Source of the DNA: CAYZMS01 sp964479625
GTDB lineage: Bacteria; Bacteroidota; Bacteroidia; Chitinophagales; Saprospiraceae
Direction: 5' to 3'
DNA: 5,535 nt
Assembly: GCA_964479625.1 (NCBI GenBank)
Contig: CAYZMS010000062.1
Coordinates: forward strand, 1-5,535
Under the pieces are notes generated by a model. That model had not been told where the DNA came from, did no database searches, and was given only the letters and a program-made list of their open reading frames with translations. A program made the position numbers and the translations under genes. Below are positions 1-5,533 of this stretch, piece by piece (positions within the stretch are counted from its first letter, which is position 1; every line of letters begins with the position of its first letter).

Positions 1-212
1 TTGCCGGTGGCGGAACCCGAAATGACAAACTGCCCTTCATCACCAAGCCGCCGGCTGATATTGCCGAAACCAATACCGTTGGGATAAGCGCCGATCAAGC
101 CCAATTCATACAAGCGTTGCCGCCAGGCATTTAGGCCCGAGATAGCCGCTGCCGGCAGGGGAAGAGCCTTCTTCCAGTGCGCATCAAATTTTATATAGCC
201 TTCATCCATCAT
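1..212 (-). CDS. Class II aldolase/adducin family protein, N-terminal part (runs off window)
   Basis: Reading leftward from tandem ATG codons at 212-210 and 209-207, 70 codons stay open to the window edge, so only the N-terminal part is present. The residues GFGNISRR (about 48-55) followed by QFVISGSATG (61-70) match the start of the class II aldolase/adducin fold. There the G-N-[IL]-S motif and the following S-G-[ST]-xTG segment bind the phosphate or carboxylate end of the substrate. Members are metal-dependent aldolases, epimerases or dehydratases of the cytoplasm; the zinc-binding histidines lie further on and are outside the window, so the substrate cannot be named. There is no signal peptide and no clear Shine-Dalgarno sequence. 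A near match to the Bacteroidota -7 box (TAAAATTG, minus strand, 250-243) lies upstream without a visible -33 partner. The family call is fairly secure; the exact start (first or second ATG) is not. Confidence 0.75.
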   Translation of the reverse strand, partial: MMDEGYIKFDAHWKKALPLPAAAISGLNAWRQRLYELGLIGAYPNGIGFGNISRRLGDEGQFVISGSATG

Positions 213-374
213 AAAGTGGAAATTAGAGATCGTAAATTAACGCAATTTTAAAGATCCGGCGGGGCTGATCTTCAGAATATATTCAGGTTTCCGGGTGTAG
301 CTTGTGGAGCATGAACATATTTATTTAAACCAGGCTGCCATACCCAAAAAGCAGCTATAGCCATCAGTTTAACC

Positions 375-629
375 ATGATTGCATTGAGAAGGAGAAGGCC
401 CGTTTTTTTTGAAGATTTTGAAGGCCTGCAAGGAGCAGAAATGAAACCTTTTGTCGCCATCGGTTTCGAGGAAGGCGAAACAACGAACAAGGAGGCCGCG
501 CCGCCCGTTGTATCTCCGGATGATAAACCGCTGAATATCAATTCGCCACAATCCGTTTGGAAACACTTGTTTCAACTAATGAAAAAGGTTTATAATAAAA
601 AACTTGCCAATCCAAATTTTGCCAAATAG
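375..629 (+). CDS. Doubtful small hypothetical ORF (84 codons)
   Basis: I do not recognise this product. The reading frame has ATG at 375 and an internal ATG at 441; the second is preceded by AGGAG at 431-435 with 5 nt spacing and would give 62 residues. The predicted peptide is hydrophilic, with an acidic middle (EEGETTNKE), a proline-rich stretch (APPVVSPDDKP) and a basic C-terminus (MKKVYNKKLANPNFAK). It has no membrane segment or signal peptide. Open frames also exist on the opposite strand across the same bases, so openness alone is weak support. It may be a real small gene, a decayed remnant or chance. The surrounding 213-761 stretch holds nothing else gene-like apart from the inverted repeat at 676-730. 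Confidence 0.22.
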   Translation: MIALRRRRPVFFEDFEGLQGAEMKPFVAIGFEEGETTNKEAAPPVVSPDDKPLNINSPQSVWKHLFQLMKKVYNKKLANPNFAK

Positions 630-675
630 GATTTCTCAAACCTTGCTTTTGACGAAACGGTTTATTACCTTGAAA

Positions 676-730
676 GGCAGTTTAGAGGTTTAAATTCAGA
701 ATTTTTTCAGAATTGCCCTCTAAACTTGCC
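676..730. promoter_or_regulatory. Inverted repeat before the DksA-like gene, possible operator or leader hairpin
   Basis: GGCAGTTTAGAGG at 676-688 is mirrored by CCTCTAAACTTGCC at 717-730, complementary except for one extra base. The loop holds TTCAGAATT twice (695-703 and 706-714, 11 bp apart, one helical turn), and the first copy lies in the perfect palindrome AATTC-A-GAATT (693-703). The right arm contains TAAACTTG (721-728), a 7/8 match to the Bacteroidota -7 box TANNTTTG, 34 bp before the ATG at 762; no -33 TTTG is seen at proper spacing. This could be an operator overlapping a promoter. The alternatives are a leader hairpin or the terminator of something upstream, although no T-run follows the right arm. 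Confidence 0.4.
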
Positions 731-761
731 TCATCATTTTTAAACCAACAAAAGGTCAGTA

Positions 762-1409
762 ATGTCAAATACGGTAGTAAGGTATTCGGACTCCGAATTG
801 GCTGAATTCAAGGCGTTGATCGAAAAAAAGCTGAATAACGCTCAAAAACAGCTCAACTCCCTGCAGGAGCAGATTCTGGAGATTACCGAAAACACCAGTG
901 ATGAACACGGGGGCGATTGGATGGACGACAGCAGCATCAACAACGATGTGGAGATGCTCAACAACATGGCCATCCGCCAACGTAGGTATATTAAAGACCT
1001 GGAGAATGCGCTGGTCAGAATACGGAATAAAACTTACGGCATCTGTTCGGTGACCGGGGAACTGATAGATAAAAAAAGGCTGCTGGCCGTCCCTACCACC
1101 ACCAAAAGCCTGCTGGCAAAAACGCAGGAGCAGAACCCTGCCCCGGAACGCCGCGCCGCCACTTCGGAGCGCCCCAAGCCAAAACCTACAGGAGAAAAGA
1201 AAGTCATCACAAGGGTGATTCGTAAAACCTCCACCAAGCCGACACCGCCCAAACCCGCGGACTTCGATGATGAAGATGAAGAGTTCAATCTCGATGAATT
1301 CTACGATGACGATGCCGATGAGCTGGATAAGACCATCGTCAACCTCGATGATTTTGCCGACGAATCCTCCGAGGAGCTGGATGATGAGGAAGATGACATC
1401 GAGTTGTAG
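762..1409 (+). CDS. TraR/DksA family protein with acidic C-terminal tail
   Basis: The product has 215 residues. Residues 8-90 form the two helices of a DksA-like coiled coil, with the acidic turn DEHGGDWMDD at 47-56. Next come NNMAIRQRRYIKDLENAL (67-84) and the globular signature NKTYGICSVTGELIDKKRL (89-107), typical of Bacteroidota members. DksA-type proteins enter the RNA polymerase secondary channel and modulate initiation, often with ppGpp. That role is inferred here from family only. Of the usual four zinc cysteines only C95 remains; the second pair is replaced within TTTKSLLAK (112-120), so a zinc finger is unlikely. After residue 122 there is a basic, proline-rich linker, then from about 167 a strongly acidic, probably disordered tail (DDEDEE, YDDDADE, DDEEDD). 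It has its own terminator and appears to be a single-gene unit. The ATG at 762 is favoured because the family homology starts within the first residues. Confidence 0.9.
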   Translation: MSNTVVRYSDSELAEFKALIEKKLNNAQKQLNSLQEQILEITENTSDEHGGDWMDDSSINNDVEMLNNMAIRQRRYIKDLENALVRIRNKTYGICSVTGELIDKKRLLAVPTTTKSLLAKTQEQNPAPERRAATSERPKPKPTGEKKVITRVIRKTSTKPTPPKPADFDDEDEEFNLDEFYDDDADELDKTIVNLDDFADESSEELDDEEDDIEL

Positions 1410-1430
1410 CGGCTAATTTTCCAGATTTGA

Positions 1431-1476
1431 AAAACGGCGCTGAATGGGCTTCTTTGTGAAGCCCATTCGGCGTTTT
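1431..1476 (+). terminator. Intrinsic terminator after the DksA-like gene
   Basis: A perfect 11-bp stem, GAATGGGCTTC (1442-1452) with GAAGCCCATTC (1458-1468), closes a 5-nt loop. It is extended imperfectly by AAAACG on the left and CGTTTT on the right. The A-run on the left and T-run on the right fit a rho-independent terminator that could work in both directions. It lies 21 bp after the TAG stop at 1407-1409 and separates this gene from the MarR gene, whose promoter must therefore lie in 1477-1525. Confidence 0.85.
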
Positions 1477-1525
1477 ACCTTCTTACACCGGGCTCTCCCA
1501 GCGGGGCCTTCCTCTAAATACACCA

Positions 1526-1966
1526 ATGAGGGCTGCAGACGTTCTTATCAGTATTCGCAAAATATCCCGTTCCGTCAACCTGGAGAGCAAACGCATCGAA
1601 AAGGAATATGGCATAAGCATCCCACAGTTGCTTACGCTCAGCTTTCTGAAGGAGCAGCCCGGCTTCCAGGCTGCCCATAAGGATATCAAAGATTTCCTGA
1701 ACCTCAACGCCAGTACCGTAACCGGTATCATCTCCCGCCTGGAGAAAAAAAACCTGGTGGCCAGGTTGCCCCGGGCCAACGACCGCCGCGTCAGCATGAT
1801 TACCCTCACCGAATCCGGCTCCCAACTACTTCAGGCTGCTCCCAGCCCCCTCAATCCCAATATCTCCCGACGGCTGCAGGCTCTCTCTCCCGAAGAGCTG
1901 ATACAGCTGCAGCGGTCTTTTCAATTTATCATCGGCATCCTCGAAATTGAGGAAGAACCCCTCTAA
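1526..1966 (+). CDS. MarR family winged-helix transcriptional regulator
   Basis: The product has 146 residues, the normal MarR length. Residues 29-41 (GISIPQLLTLSFL) match the first helices of the MarR DNA-binding core. NLNASTVTGIISRLEKKNLV (59-78) is the recognition-helix region, and RANDRRVSMITLT (83-95) is the beta-hairpin wing with the conserved D86-R87-R88. The flanking N- and C-terminal helices would form the dimer interface. MarR proteins are cytoplasmic dimers that usually repress a neighbouring gene and release DNA on binding a small ligand or on oxidation. There is no cysteine in the sequence, so thiol-based sensing as in OhrR is unlikely. No transporter or detoxification gene adjoins it, so the target is unknown. 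ATG 1526 is the only ATG in frame after the TGA at 1457-1459, and it has no Shine-Dalgarno. The gene is followed by 620 bp without a clear gene and no obvious terminator. Confidence 0.9.
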   Translation: MRAADVLISIRKISRSVNLESKRIEKEYGISIPQLLTLSFLKEQPGFQAAHKDIKDFLNLNASTVTGIISRLEKKNLVARLPRANDRRVSMITLTESGSQLLQAAPSPLNPNISRRLQALSPEELIQLQRSFQFIIGILEIEEEPL

Positions 1967-2009
1967 CTCTGGCCGGCAAACCCACAATAAGTAAGCGGAC
2001 AGATTTATT

Positions 2010-2081
2010 TTACTTGTACTGCTTCGAAAGCAGAGTCTGAAGCGCTTTGTTCTCAGGCGTTCCGAGAAGATTGGTGAGCAT
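2010..2081 (-). pseudogene. Possible C-terminal gene remnant inside the inverted-repeat element
   Basis: On the minus strand a frame is open from about 2138 down to the TAA at 2012-2010; its only ATG is at 2081-2079. The last residues read LLGTPENKAL then QTLLSKQYK before the stop, which looks like ordinary protein sequence with normal codons, not translated repeat. Its upstream part crosses the hexamer repeat and becomes QTQTHTHT. With 23 codons from ATG (42 from the preceding stop) it is too short to assign. It could be the tail of a gene once carried by the element, a cargo fragment or chance. Confidence 0.25.
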
Positions 2082-2096
2082 GGCGAAACCCGCCCC

Positions 2097-2122
2097 GGTA
2101 TGGGTATGGGTCTGGGTCTGGG
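2097..2122 (+). repeat. Short hexamer tandem repeat (GGTATG x2, GGTCTG x2)
   Basis: Four head-to-tail hexamers, GGTATG GGTATG GGTCTG GGTCTG followed by GG, lie in the middle of the 176-bp inverted-repeat element. The pairwise block structure suggests slippage duplication of two variant units. No function is evident. Confidence 0.7.
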
Positions 2123-2439
2123 ATACATTGTTATATTCTTATATTGTTCTGTCCGCCTACTTAGTTGGTATAGGAAATAATTCTTACCTTTATGACATCC
2201 TGAAAGAAACCATGCGGGTGGCACAGGTGTTTTGTAAATGAGCTGTGTCCGGCCATAAATAGTCGGCCAATCGTCAAGAACACCATGCCAGGGCTCCAGC
2301 CTTGAAGAGCCATGCTCCACATCTAATTTAAGCGATCGGCTACAAAGGAAATCATCAGACCGTGCTTCCTGAGGGAAAACCCTTGCTGCAGAAACTTTTT
2401 GCGTGCTGATATTTTTTTTAACTCCTCAATCTTACGCCT

Positions 2440-2532
2440 ATGACAAAACAAACGCTACCCGGCCACCAGTGCCTGCTCCAGAATAACTGGAACGGGCAGA
2501 AATTCATTAAGGTCCCTCCGGAGATTGGTTAA
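2440..2532 (+). CDS. Possible 30-residue small ORF upstream of the KamA gene
   Basis: ATG at 2440 opens 30 codons ending at TAA 2530-2532, 54 bp before the KamA start. The peptide begins MTKQTLPGHQ and ends KFIKVPPEIG; it is unrecognised, polar, and has no membrane segment. It could be a leader peptide, a small protein or chance. The -7 element for the next gene follows its stop by only 8 bp, so it would need its own promoter, which I do not see. Confidence 0.18.
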   Translation: MTKQTLPGHQCLLQNNWNGQKFIKVPPEIG

Positions 2533-2540
2533 TGGACGTT

Positions 2541-2548
2541 TATGTTTG
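2541..2548 (+). promoter_or_regulatory. Bacteroidota -7 promoter element before the KamA gene
   Basis: TATGTTTG is a perfect match to TANNTTTG, the -7 box recognised by the Bacteroidota primary sigma factor. It lies 38 bp before the ATG at 2587, predicting a leader of roughly 30 nt. The nearest TTG (2525-2527) is only 13 bp upstream, shorter than the usual -33 spacing, so the -33 half is weak. Confidence 0.4.
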
Positions 2549-2586
2549 GCTAAACCCTTTTTTTCCTTAACTAAAACCGGACCATC

Positions 2587-3997
2587 ATGGAAAAATACAG
2601 ATCCTACACCCTTAGAAACTTTCGCGAGATCCCTCAAATTCAGGGCCACCTGAGTGAAGAAGAAAAATTTAATATCGAAGTAGTTGGGAACATCCTGCCG
2701 TTCAAAGCCAACAACTATGTCGTCAGCCAACTCATCGACTGGGATAACTACCGGGAAGACCCCATTTATATCCTCACGTTTCCCCAGAAAGACATGCTGC
2801 AGCCAGCCGATTTCGAAGAAATGGCGAAAGCCATTAAAGGAGGGGCCCGCAAACCGGAGCTCAAGCTAATCGCCAATAAAATACGTATGGGGCTCAACCC
2901 GCACCCCGCCGGGCAGCTTTCCGAAAATGTGCCCATGATAGACGAGGTAAAACTCACCGGCGTACAGCACAAGTACCGGGAAACCATGCTCTTCTTCCCC
3001 AGCCAGGGGCAGACCTGCCACGCCTACTGCACCTTCTGCTTCCGCTGGCCGCAATTCGTGGGTATGAATGAGCTGAAATTCGCCATGCGCGATACGGAGC
3101 TCATCATCAAATACCTGCGCTCCCAACCACATATCACGGACATTCTCTTCACCGGAGGCGACCCGCTGATCATGAAAACCAGGATCCTCGCCGCTTATAT
3201 CGATGCCCTCATCGACGCTAAGCTCCCCAAGCTGCGCACCATCCGCCTCGGCACCAAAGCCCTGAGCTACTGGCCCCAGCGCTTCGTCAGCAATGACGAT
3301 GCCGAAGAACTGATGCAGGTATTCGAAAGAGCGAGAAAAGCCGGCATCCACCTGGCCTTAATGGCCCATTTTAACCATCCCAACGAACTGAAGACGGAGA
3401 TCGCCGAGCAGGCCATCGGCCGCATTCTGGATACCGGCGCCGTCATCCGCACCCAGTCTCCCGTCATGCGCAACATCAATGACGATGCCGATGCCTGGGC
3501 CGAAATGTGGCAGCGGCAGGTAGAGCTGGGCTGTGTGCCCTATTATATGTTCATCGCCNNNNNNNNNNAGAGATACCGGAGCTCAGGACTACTTCGCAGT
3601 TACGCTGGAAAGAGCCTGGCATATTTTCCGCGACGCCTATCAGCAGGTCAGTGGCCTGGGCCGCACCGTACGCGGCCCCTCTATGTCTGCCGGCCCCGGC
3701 AAAGTGCAAGTGCTGGGCGTCACGGAAGTAGCCGGAGAGAAAGTATTTGCCCTGCAATTCCTGCAGGGCCGCAATCCATTCGTCATTGACGCGATGCGGC
3801 GTGGCGGTGTGCTCAACGAGTGTCGACCATGTACCAGTTGGCGCCGCATGCCGGGAGCGNNNNNNNNNNACCAGTTGTACCCCGCCTTCGGGAAACAGCA
3901 ATTCTTCTTTGAGAAGGATTACCCGCTGCACCGCAGGCTGAAGGCCCGGCCACAGCCTTCCAACGGACGGGCTGCGGAAAAAGCGGCCCTGAACTAG
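2587..3997 (+). CDS. kamA: Lysine 2,3-aminomutase (KamA) family radical SAM enzyme, interrupted by two assembly gaps
   Basis: Members use a [4Fe-4S] cluster, S-adenosylmethionine and pyridoxal phosphate (PLP) to move an alpha-amino group to the beta carbon, classically L-lysine to L-beta-lysine. The cluster motif is C144-HAY-C148-TF-C151, followed by FRWPQFVG; the clostridial enzyme has RRR-type residues there. FTGGDPL at 188-194 is the SAM-binding GGDP motif. Beyond the first gap come RDTGAQDYF, GRTVRGPSMSAGPGKVQVLG (GPGK is the likely PLP-lysine region), FLQGRNP and, after the second gap, QLYPAFGKQQFFFEKDY and the stop at 3995-3997. The substrate could be lysine, glutamate or another amino acid; an EF-P-modifying role is possible but no EF-P genes adjoin. 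The first gap breaks the frame only because it is written as ten Ns. Residues between FLQGRNP and the second gap do not fit the family (see the 3783-3859 entry). The gene is probably intact in the organism. ATG 2587 has no Shine-Dalgarno. Confidence 0.85.
3559..3568. other. Assembly gap (10 Ns) inside the KamA gene
   Basis: Ten Ns separate codons ending YYMFIA from codons beginning RDTGAQDYF. Joined with no gap, both sides stay in one frame and read as continuous family sequence, so the real missing length is probably zero and in any case should be a multiple of three. Confidence 0.95.
3783..3859. other. Probable chimeric or misassembled contig end before the second gap
   Basis: After FLQGRNP the frame reads VIDAMRRGGVLNECRPCTSW and on to the gap, which does not resemble the region that in this family precedes the PAFG-FFFE segment. 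ACCAGTTG occurs just before the gap (3833-3840) and again as the first bases after it (3870-3877), suggesting a false overlap or short-repeat join. The first breakpoint is estimated only from loss of family similarity, so it may be off by several codons. Confidence 0.45.
3860..3869. other. Second assembly gap (10 Ns) inside the KamA gene
   Basis: Ten Ns precede ACCAGTTGTACCCC. If the last unknown base is G, the frame resumes as DQLYPAFGK, which fits the family. The true missing length is unknown. Confidence 0.95.
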
Positions 3998-4001
3998 GAA
4001 A

Positions 4002-4119
4002 GGTAAAAGGTAAAAGACAAAAGGTAAAAGATAAAAGGTAAAAGGTAAAAGGCCGCCTGGCAAATGGCTGCTCCACCTTTTGGCTTTTACTTTTTAAAAT
4101 TTTACCTTCTACCTTTACC
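4002..4119. repeat. Heptamer arrays (GGTAAAA) in opposed orientation after the KamA gene
   Basis: Seven exact 7-bp units run from 4002 to 4050: five GGTAAAA plus one GACAAAA (4016-4022) and one GATAAAA (4030-4036). After a 25-bp spacer richer in G and C, 4076-4119 reads on the other strand as degenerate copies of the same unit (GGTAAA, GGTAGAA, GGTAAAA, then a diverged part ending GCCAAAAGG). The two arms can pair imperfectly into a long AT-rich hairpin. The array starts 4 bp after the KamA stop codon and may act as its terminator; it also forms most of the spacer before rpsU. Confidence 0.85.
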
Positions 4120-4196
4120 GCTTTCCTCTCTTTCAATTATGCCCGGATTTTAATAAATTACATCCTGTTTGTTTCTTAATTTATTAATAGCACCGT

Positions 4197-4379
4197 ATGC
4201 TGATTATTGAAGTCAAGGAAGGTGAAAACATCGACCGGGCACTCAAGCGCTACAAACGCAAATTTCAAAATGCAGGTGTCATTAGGGAATTGCGCAAGCG
4301 CCGGGAGTATACCAAACCTTCTATCCGACGCCGTAACGAAGTTCTGAAAGCCGTCTACAAAGAGAAGATGAAGAGCTAG
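4197..4379 (+). CDS. rpsU: 30S ribosomal protein bS21
   Basis: The product has 60 residues and is very basic. It shows the bS21 pattern: an N-terminal strand (MLIIEVKEGENIDRALKR), the conserved KRKFQNAGVIRELRKRREY (24-42), and a helical basic tail (KPSIRRRNEVLKAVYKEKMKS). bS21 sits on the 30S platform beside the 3' end of 16S rRNA. In Bacteroidota it has been shown to help hide the anti-Shine-Dalgarno sequence, which explains leaderless-style start sites in the phylum. Its own start has no Shine-Dalgarno: the 20 nt before ATG 4197 are AT-rich and end in AGCACCGT. No perfect TANNTTTG box was found in the spacer. In many Bacteroidota rpsU is followed by a XerC-type recombinase and a ribosome hibernation factor; here an IS630 element starts 14 bp after the stop, so any such partners would lie beyond the window. 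Confidence 0.95.
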   Translation: MLIIEVKEGENIDRALKRYKRKFQNAGVIRELRKRREYTKPSIRRRNEVLKAVYKEKMKS

Positions 4380-4391
4380 TGCCTTCGGAAT

Positions 4392-4418
4392 TATAGTTCA
4401 ACAACCCAAGATTTGTGA
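4392..4418 (+). repeat. IS630 left terminal inverted repeat with flanking TA
   Basis: This repeat agrees at 24 of 27 bases with the reverse complement of 5509-5535. Both begin TATAGT and both contain the identical block ACAACCCAAGATTTGTGA; only the three bases at 4398-4400 differ (TCA here, CTG in the other). The first TA (4392-4393) is the expected IS630 target duplication. The three differing bases supply the transposase stop codon. Confidence 0.9.
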
Positions 4419-5533
4419 TTTTTCATAGCGCTGGAAAACGGGGTTGAGCAGGGTCCACAGTTTTTCCTGGTGGATGTCATTGCCTAGTGATTCAAGCAGC
4501 CTGACGATAGAATTTTCAAATGAAGCCTTGTCTGCGTGATACTGCTTGCCTAATATTTTCTTGAGGTACTTCCACAGACGCTCAATCACGTTGAGGTTTG
4601 GAGAGTAGCCAGGAAGGAATTCAAGCTCTATATTCAGCCCCTTGGCGCATTCTTTCACATACTGGCAGTGCTGATAACGGGCATTGTCAAGTACTAAATG
4701 TAGCGGGCGCTCTATGTCTGTGTAGTGCTCACGGCGCAGCCACTCGAGGTATTCCACCATGAAATCAGCATCGACATACCCCTCGTTGTACATTGTACAT
4801 ACCTGATTGGTCACGACATCATAAACCCCATAGACATTGATCCTGTAGCGCCCATGGCCGCTTGGACGGTACTTGGGGCCCTTGCCCCAGTGGAAACTAC
4901 TGAATTTGCCGTAGACAAAATGTGCCGCATCACCGAAAACTAAGTCAAGCTCCTCACAGTCAGCTTGATCAATCAGCTCTTCGAGCTTCTCGATAAAAGC
5001 CTCCTGCTTGGCTTGCCATGCCTCAAAGTCGTCTATTTTGCCCGGGAACGTGCCCGTTTTTCTGCGCTTGAAGCCCAAACGGTGCAGCAGCCGTCTTACA
5101 GATTCTTTGCTGCGCTGATAGCCAAACTTTGAGCGCAGGGCCTGGCGGGCATCGTCCACAGTTGCGCATTCGGCTTGAGCCAGTGTTTCATCGACCTGGT
5201 CGTAAACCCCAGACAGCTCATGGCGGCTGTAGCTGTAGCCCAGCTGCCTTACAGCGTCTAGGCCGCCGCTGTTGTAGAGCTTCACATAATTGGTCGCAGA
5301 GTTGGGGTGGCAGCCCACTATTTTGGCGGACTGTCGTCGTTTGTAGCCCATGTTCAAAAGGTGGAGAATATACATTCTGTCCCTGACTAAAGGGCTTTTG
5401 TGCGTTTTTCTTTCGATATTTACAATATCGGCGTCAGTTTCGCTGAGGCTGAAGGGGAGCATTGTTTTTTGTAGTTTGGTTACCACAAAAATAAGGCTCC
5501 CCGACTTTTCACAAATCTTGGGTTGTCAGACTA
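4394..5533 (-). mobile_element. Complete IS630-family insertion sequence (about 1140 bp)
   Basis: The element is bounded by near-identical terminal repeats and by TA on both sides (4392-4393 and 5534-5535), as expected for IS630/Tc1-mariner transposition into a TA target. It holds one intact transposase gene on the minus strand filling nearly the whole length. It lies 14 bp after the rpsU stop, convergent with that gene. The window ends exactly at the last base of the right-hand TA. Intact ends and gene suggest a recent or still active copy. Confidence 0.9.
4398..5486 (-). CDS. IS630-family DDE transposase
   Basis: The product has 362 residues from GTG 5486, or 354 from ATG 5462, which is preceded by an A-rich run and may be the true start. 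Residues 28-82 form a helix-turn-helix (SAKIVGCHPNSATNYVKLY), and a second winged-helix-like part lies around 108-145 (ESVRRLLHRLGFKRRK). The catalytic triad is visible: D186 in VFGDAAHF, D267 in LVLDNARYQ and E302 in PNLNVIERLW. There are 34 residues between the second D and the E, the D34E spacing of IS630/mariner enzymes. It cuts the element ends and inserts at TA dinucleotides. No frameshift or stop is seen and length is normal, so it is probably functional. The last codons, including SQILGC, and the TGA stop at 4398-4400 lie inside the left terminal repeat. Confidence 0.95.
   Translation of the reverse strand: MVTKLQKTMLPFSLSETDADIVNIERKTHKSPLVRDRMYILHLLNMGYKRRQSAKIVGCHPNSATNYVKLYNSGGLDAVRQLGYSYSRHELSGVYDQVDETLAQAECATVDDARQALRSKFGYQRSKESVRRLLHRLGFKRRKTGTFPGKIDDFEAWQAKQEAFIEKLEELIDQADCEELDLVFGDAAHFVYGKFSSFHWGKGPKYRPSGHGRYRINVYGVYDVVTNQVCTMYNEGYVDADFMVEYLEWLRREHYTDIERPLHLVLDNARYQHCQYVKECAKGLNIELEFLPGYSPNLNVIERLWKYLKKILGKQYHADKASFENSIVRLLESLGNDIHQEKLWTLLNPVFQRYEKSQILGC

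Larger units (their letters stand above)
1988..2163. mobile_element. 176-bp inverted-repeat element, possible IS66-type miniature or deletion derivative
   Basis: TAAGTAAGCGGACAGA at 1988-2003 is matched on the opposite strand by TAAGTAGGCGGACAGA, read from 2163 back to 2148: 15 of 16 bases agree. IS66-family elements are known to have ends starting GTAA, commonly GTAAGCG; the left end reads GTAAGCGGACAG from 1991 and the right end GTAGGCGGACAG from 2160. The interior is too short for a transposase. On the minus strand an open frame ends 6 bp inside the left repeat, as is usual for a gene at the end of an insertion sequence. I found no 8-bp target duplication: 1983-1990 and 2161-2168 differ, and moving the edges out to include the TAA does not help. 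The family assignment rests on the end sequences alone. Confidence 0.45.
1967..2586. other. Long intergenic region with repeats
   Basis: About 620 bp between the MarR and KamA genes holds no convincing full-length gene. It contains the 176-bp inverted-repeat unit (1988-2163), a hexamer repeat inside it, a 30-codon ORF (2440-2532) and a TANNTTTG element (2541-2548). A minus-strand frame is open across much of 1826-2320, but it overlaps the MarR gene and the repeat unit and shows no family features. The part 2164-2439 shows only short imperfect palindromes and an 8-T run at 2412-2419 without a strong stem before it. Confidence 0.6.

Noticed and set aside
1444..1680. A plus-strand open frame starting inside the terminator hairpin
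   Set aside because: Its start lies in the terminator stem and it overlaps the clearly real MarR gene in another frame.
1983..2168. An 8-bp target duplication around the IS66-like unit
   Set aside because: The 8 bases outside each end do not match for either choice of border, so no duplication can be claimed.
1826..2320. A 164-codon minus-strand open frame
   Set aside because: It overlaps the MarR gene tail and the whole inverted-repeat unit, translates the hexamer tract as PRPRPIPIP, and shows no family motif. It is most likely an accidental frame.
2412..2419. Run of eight Ts as a possible terminator
   Set aside because: No stable GC-rich stem precedes it.
3551..4063. A minus-strand open frame across the end of the KamA gene
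   Set aside because: It runs through both N gaps and the heptamer array (giving repeated LPFTFYLL-like residues) opposite a recognised gene.
4725..5386. Plus-strand open frames inside the IS630 element
   Set aside because: They lie opposite the transposase gene and carry no recognisable domain.
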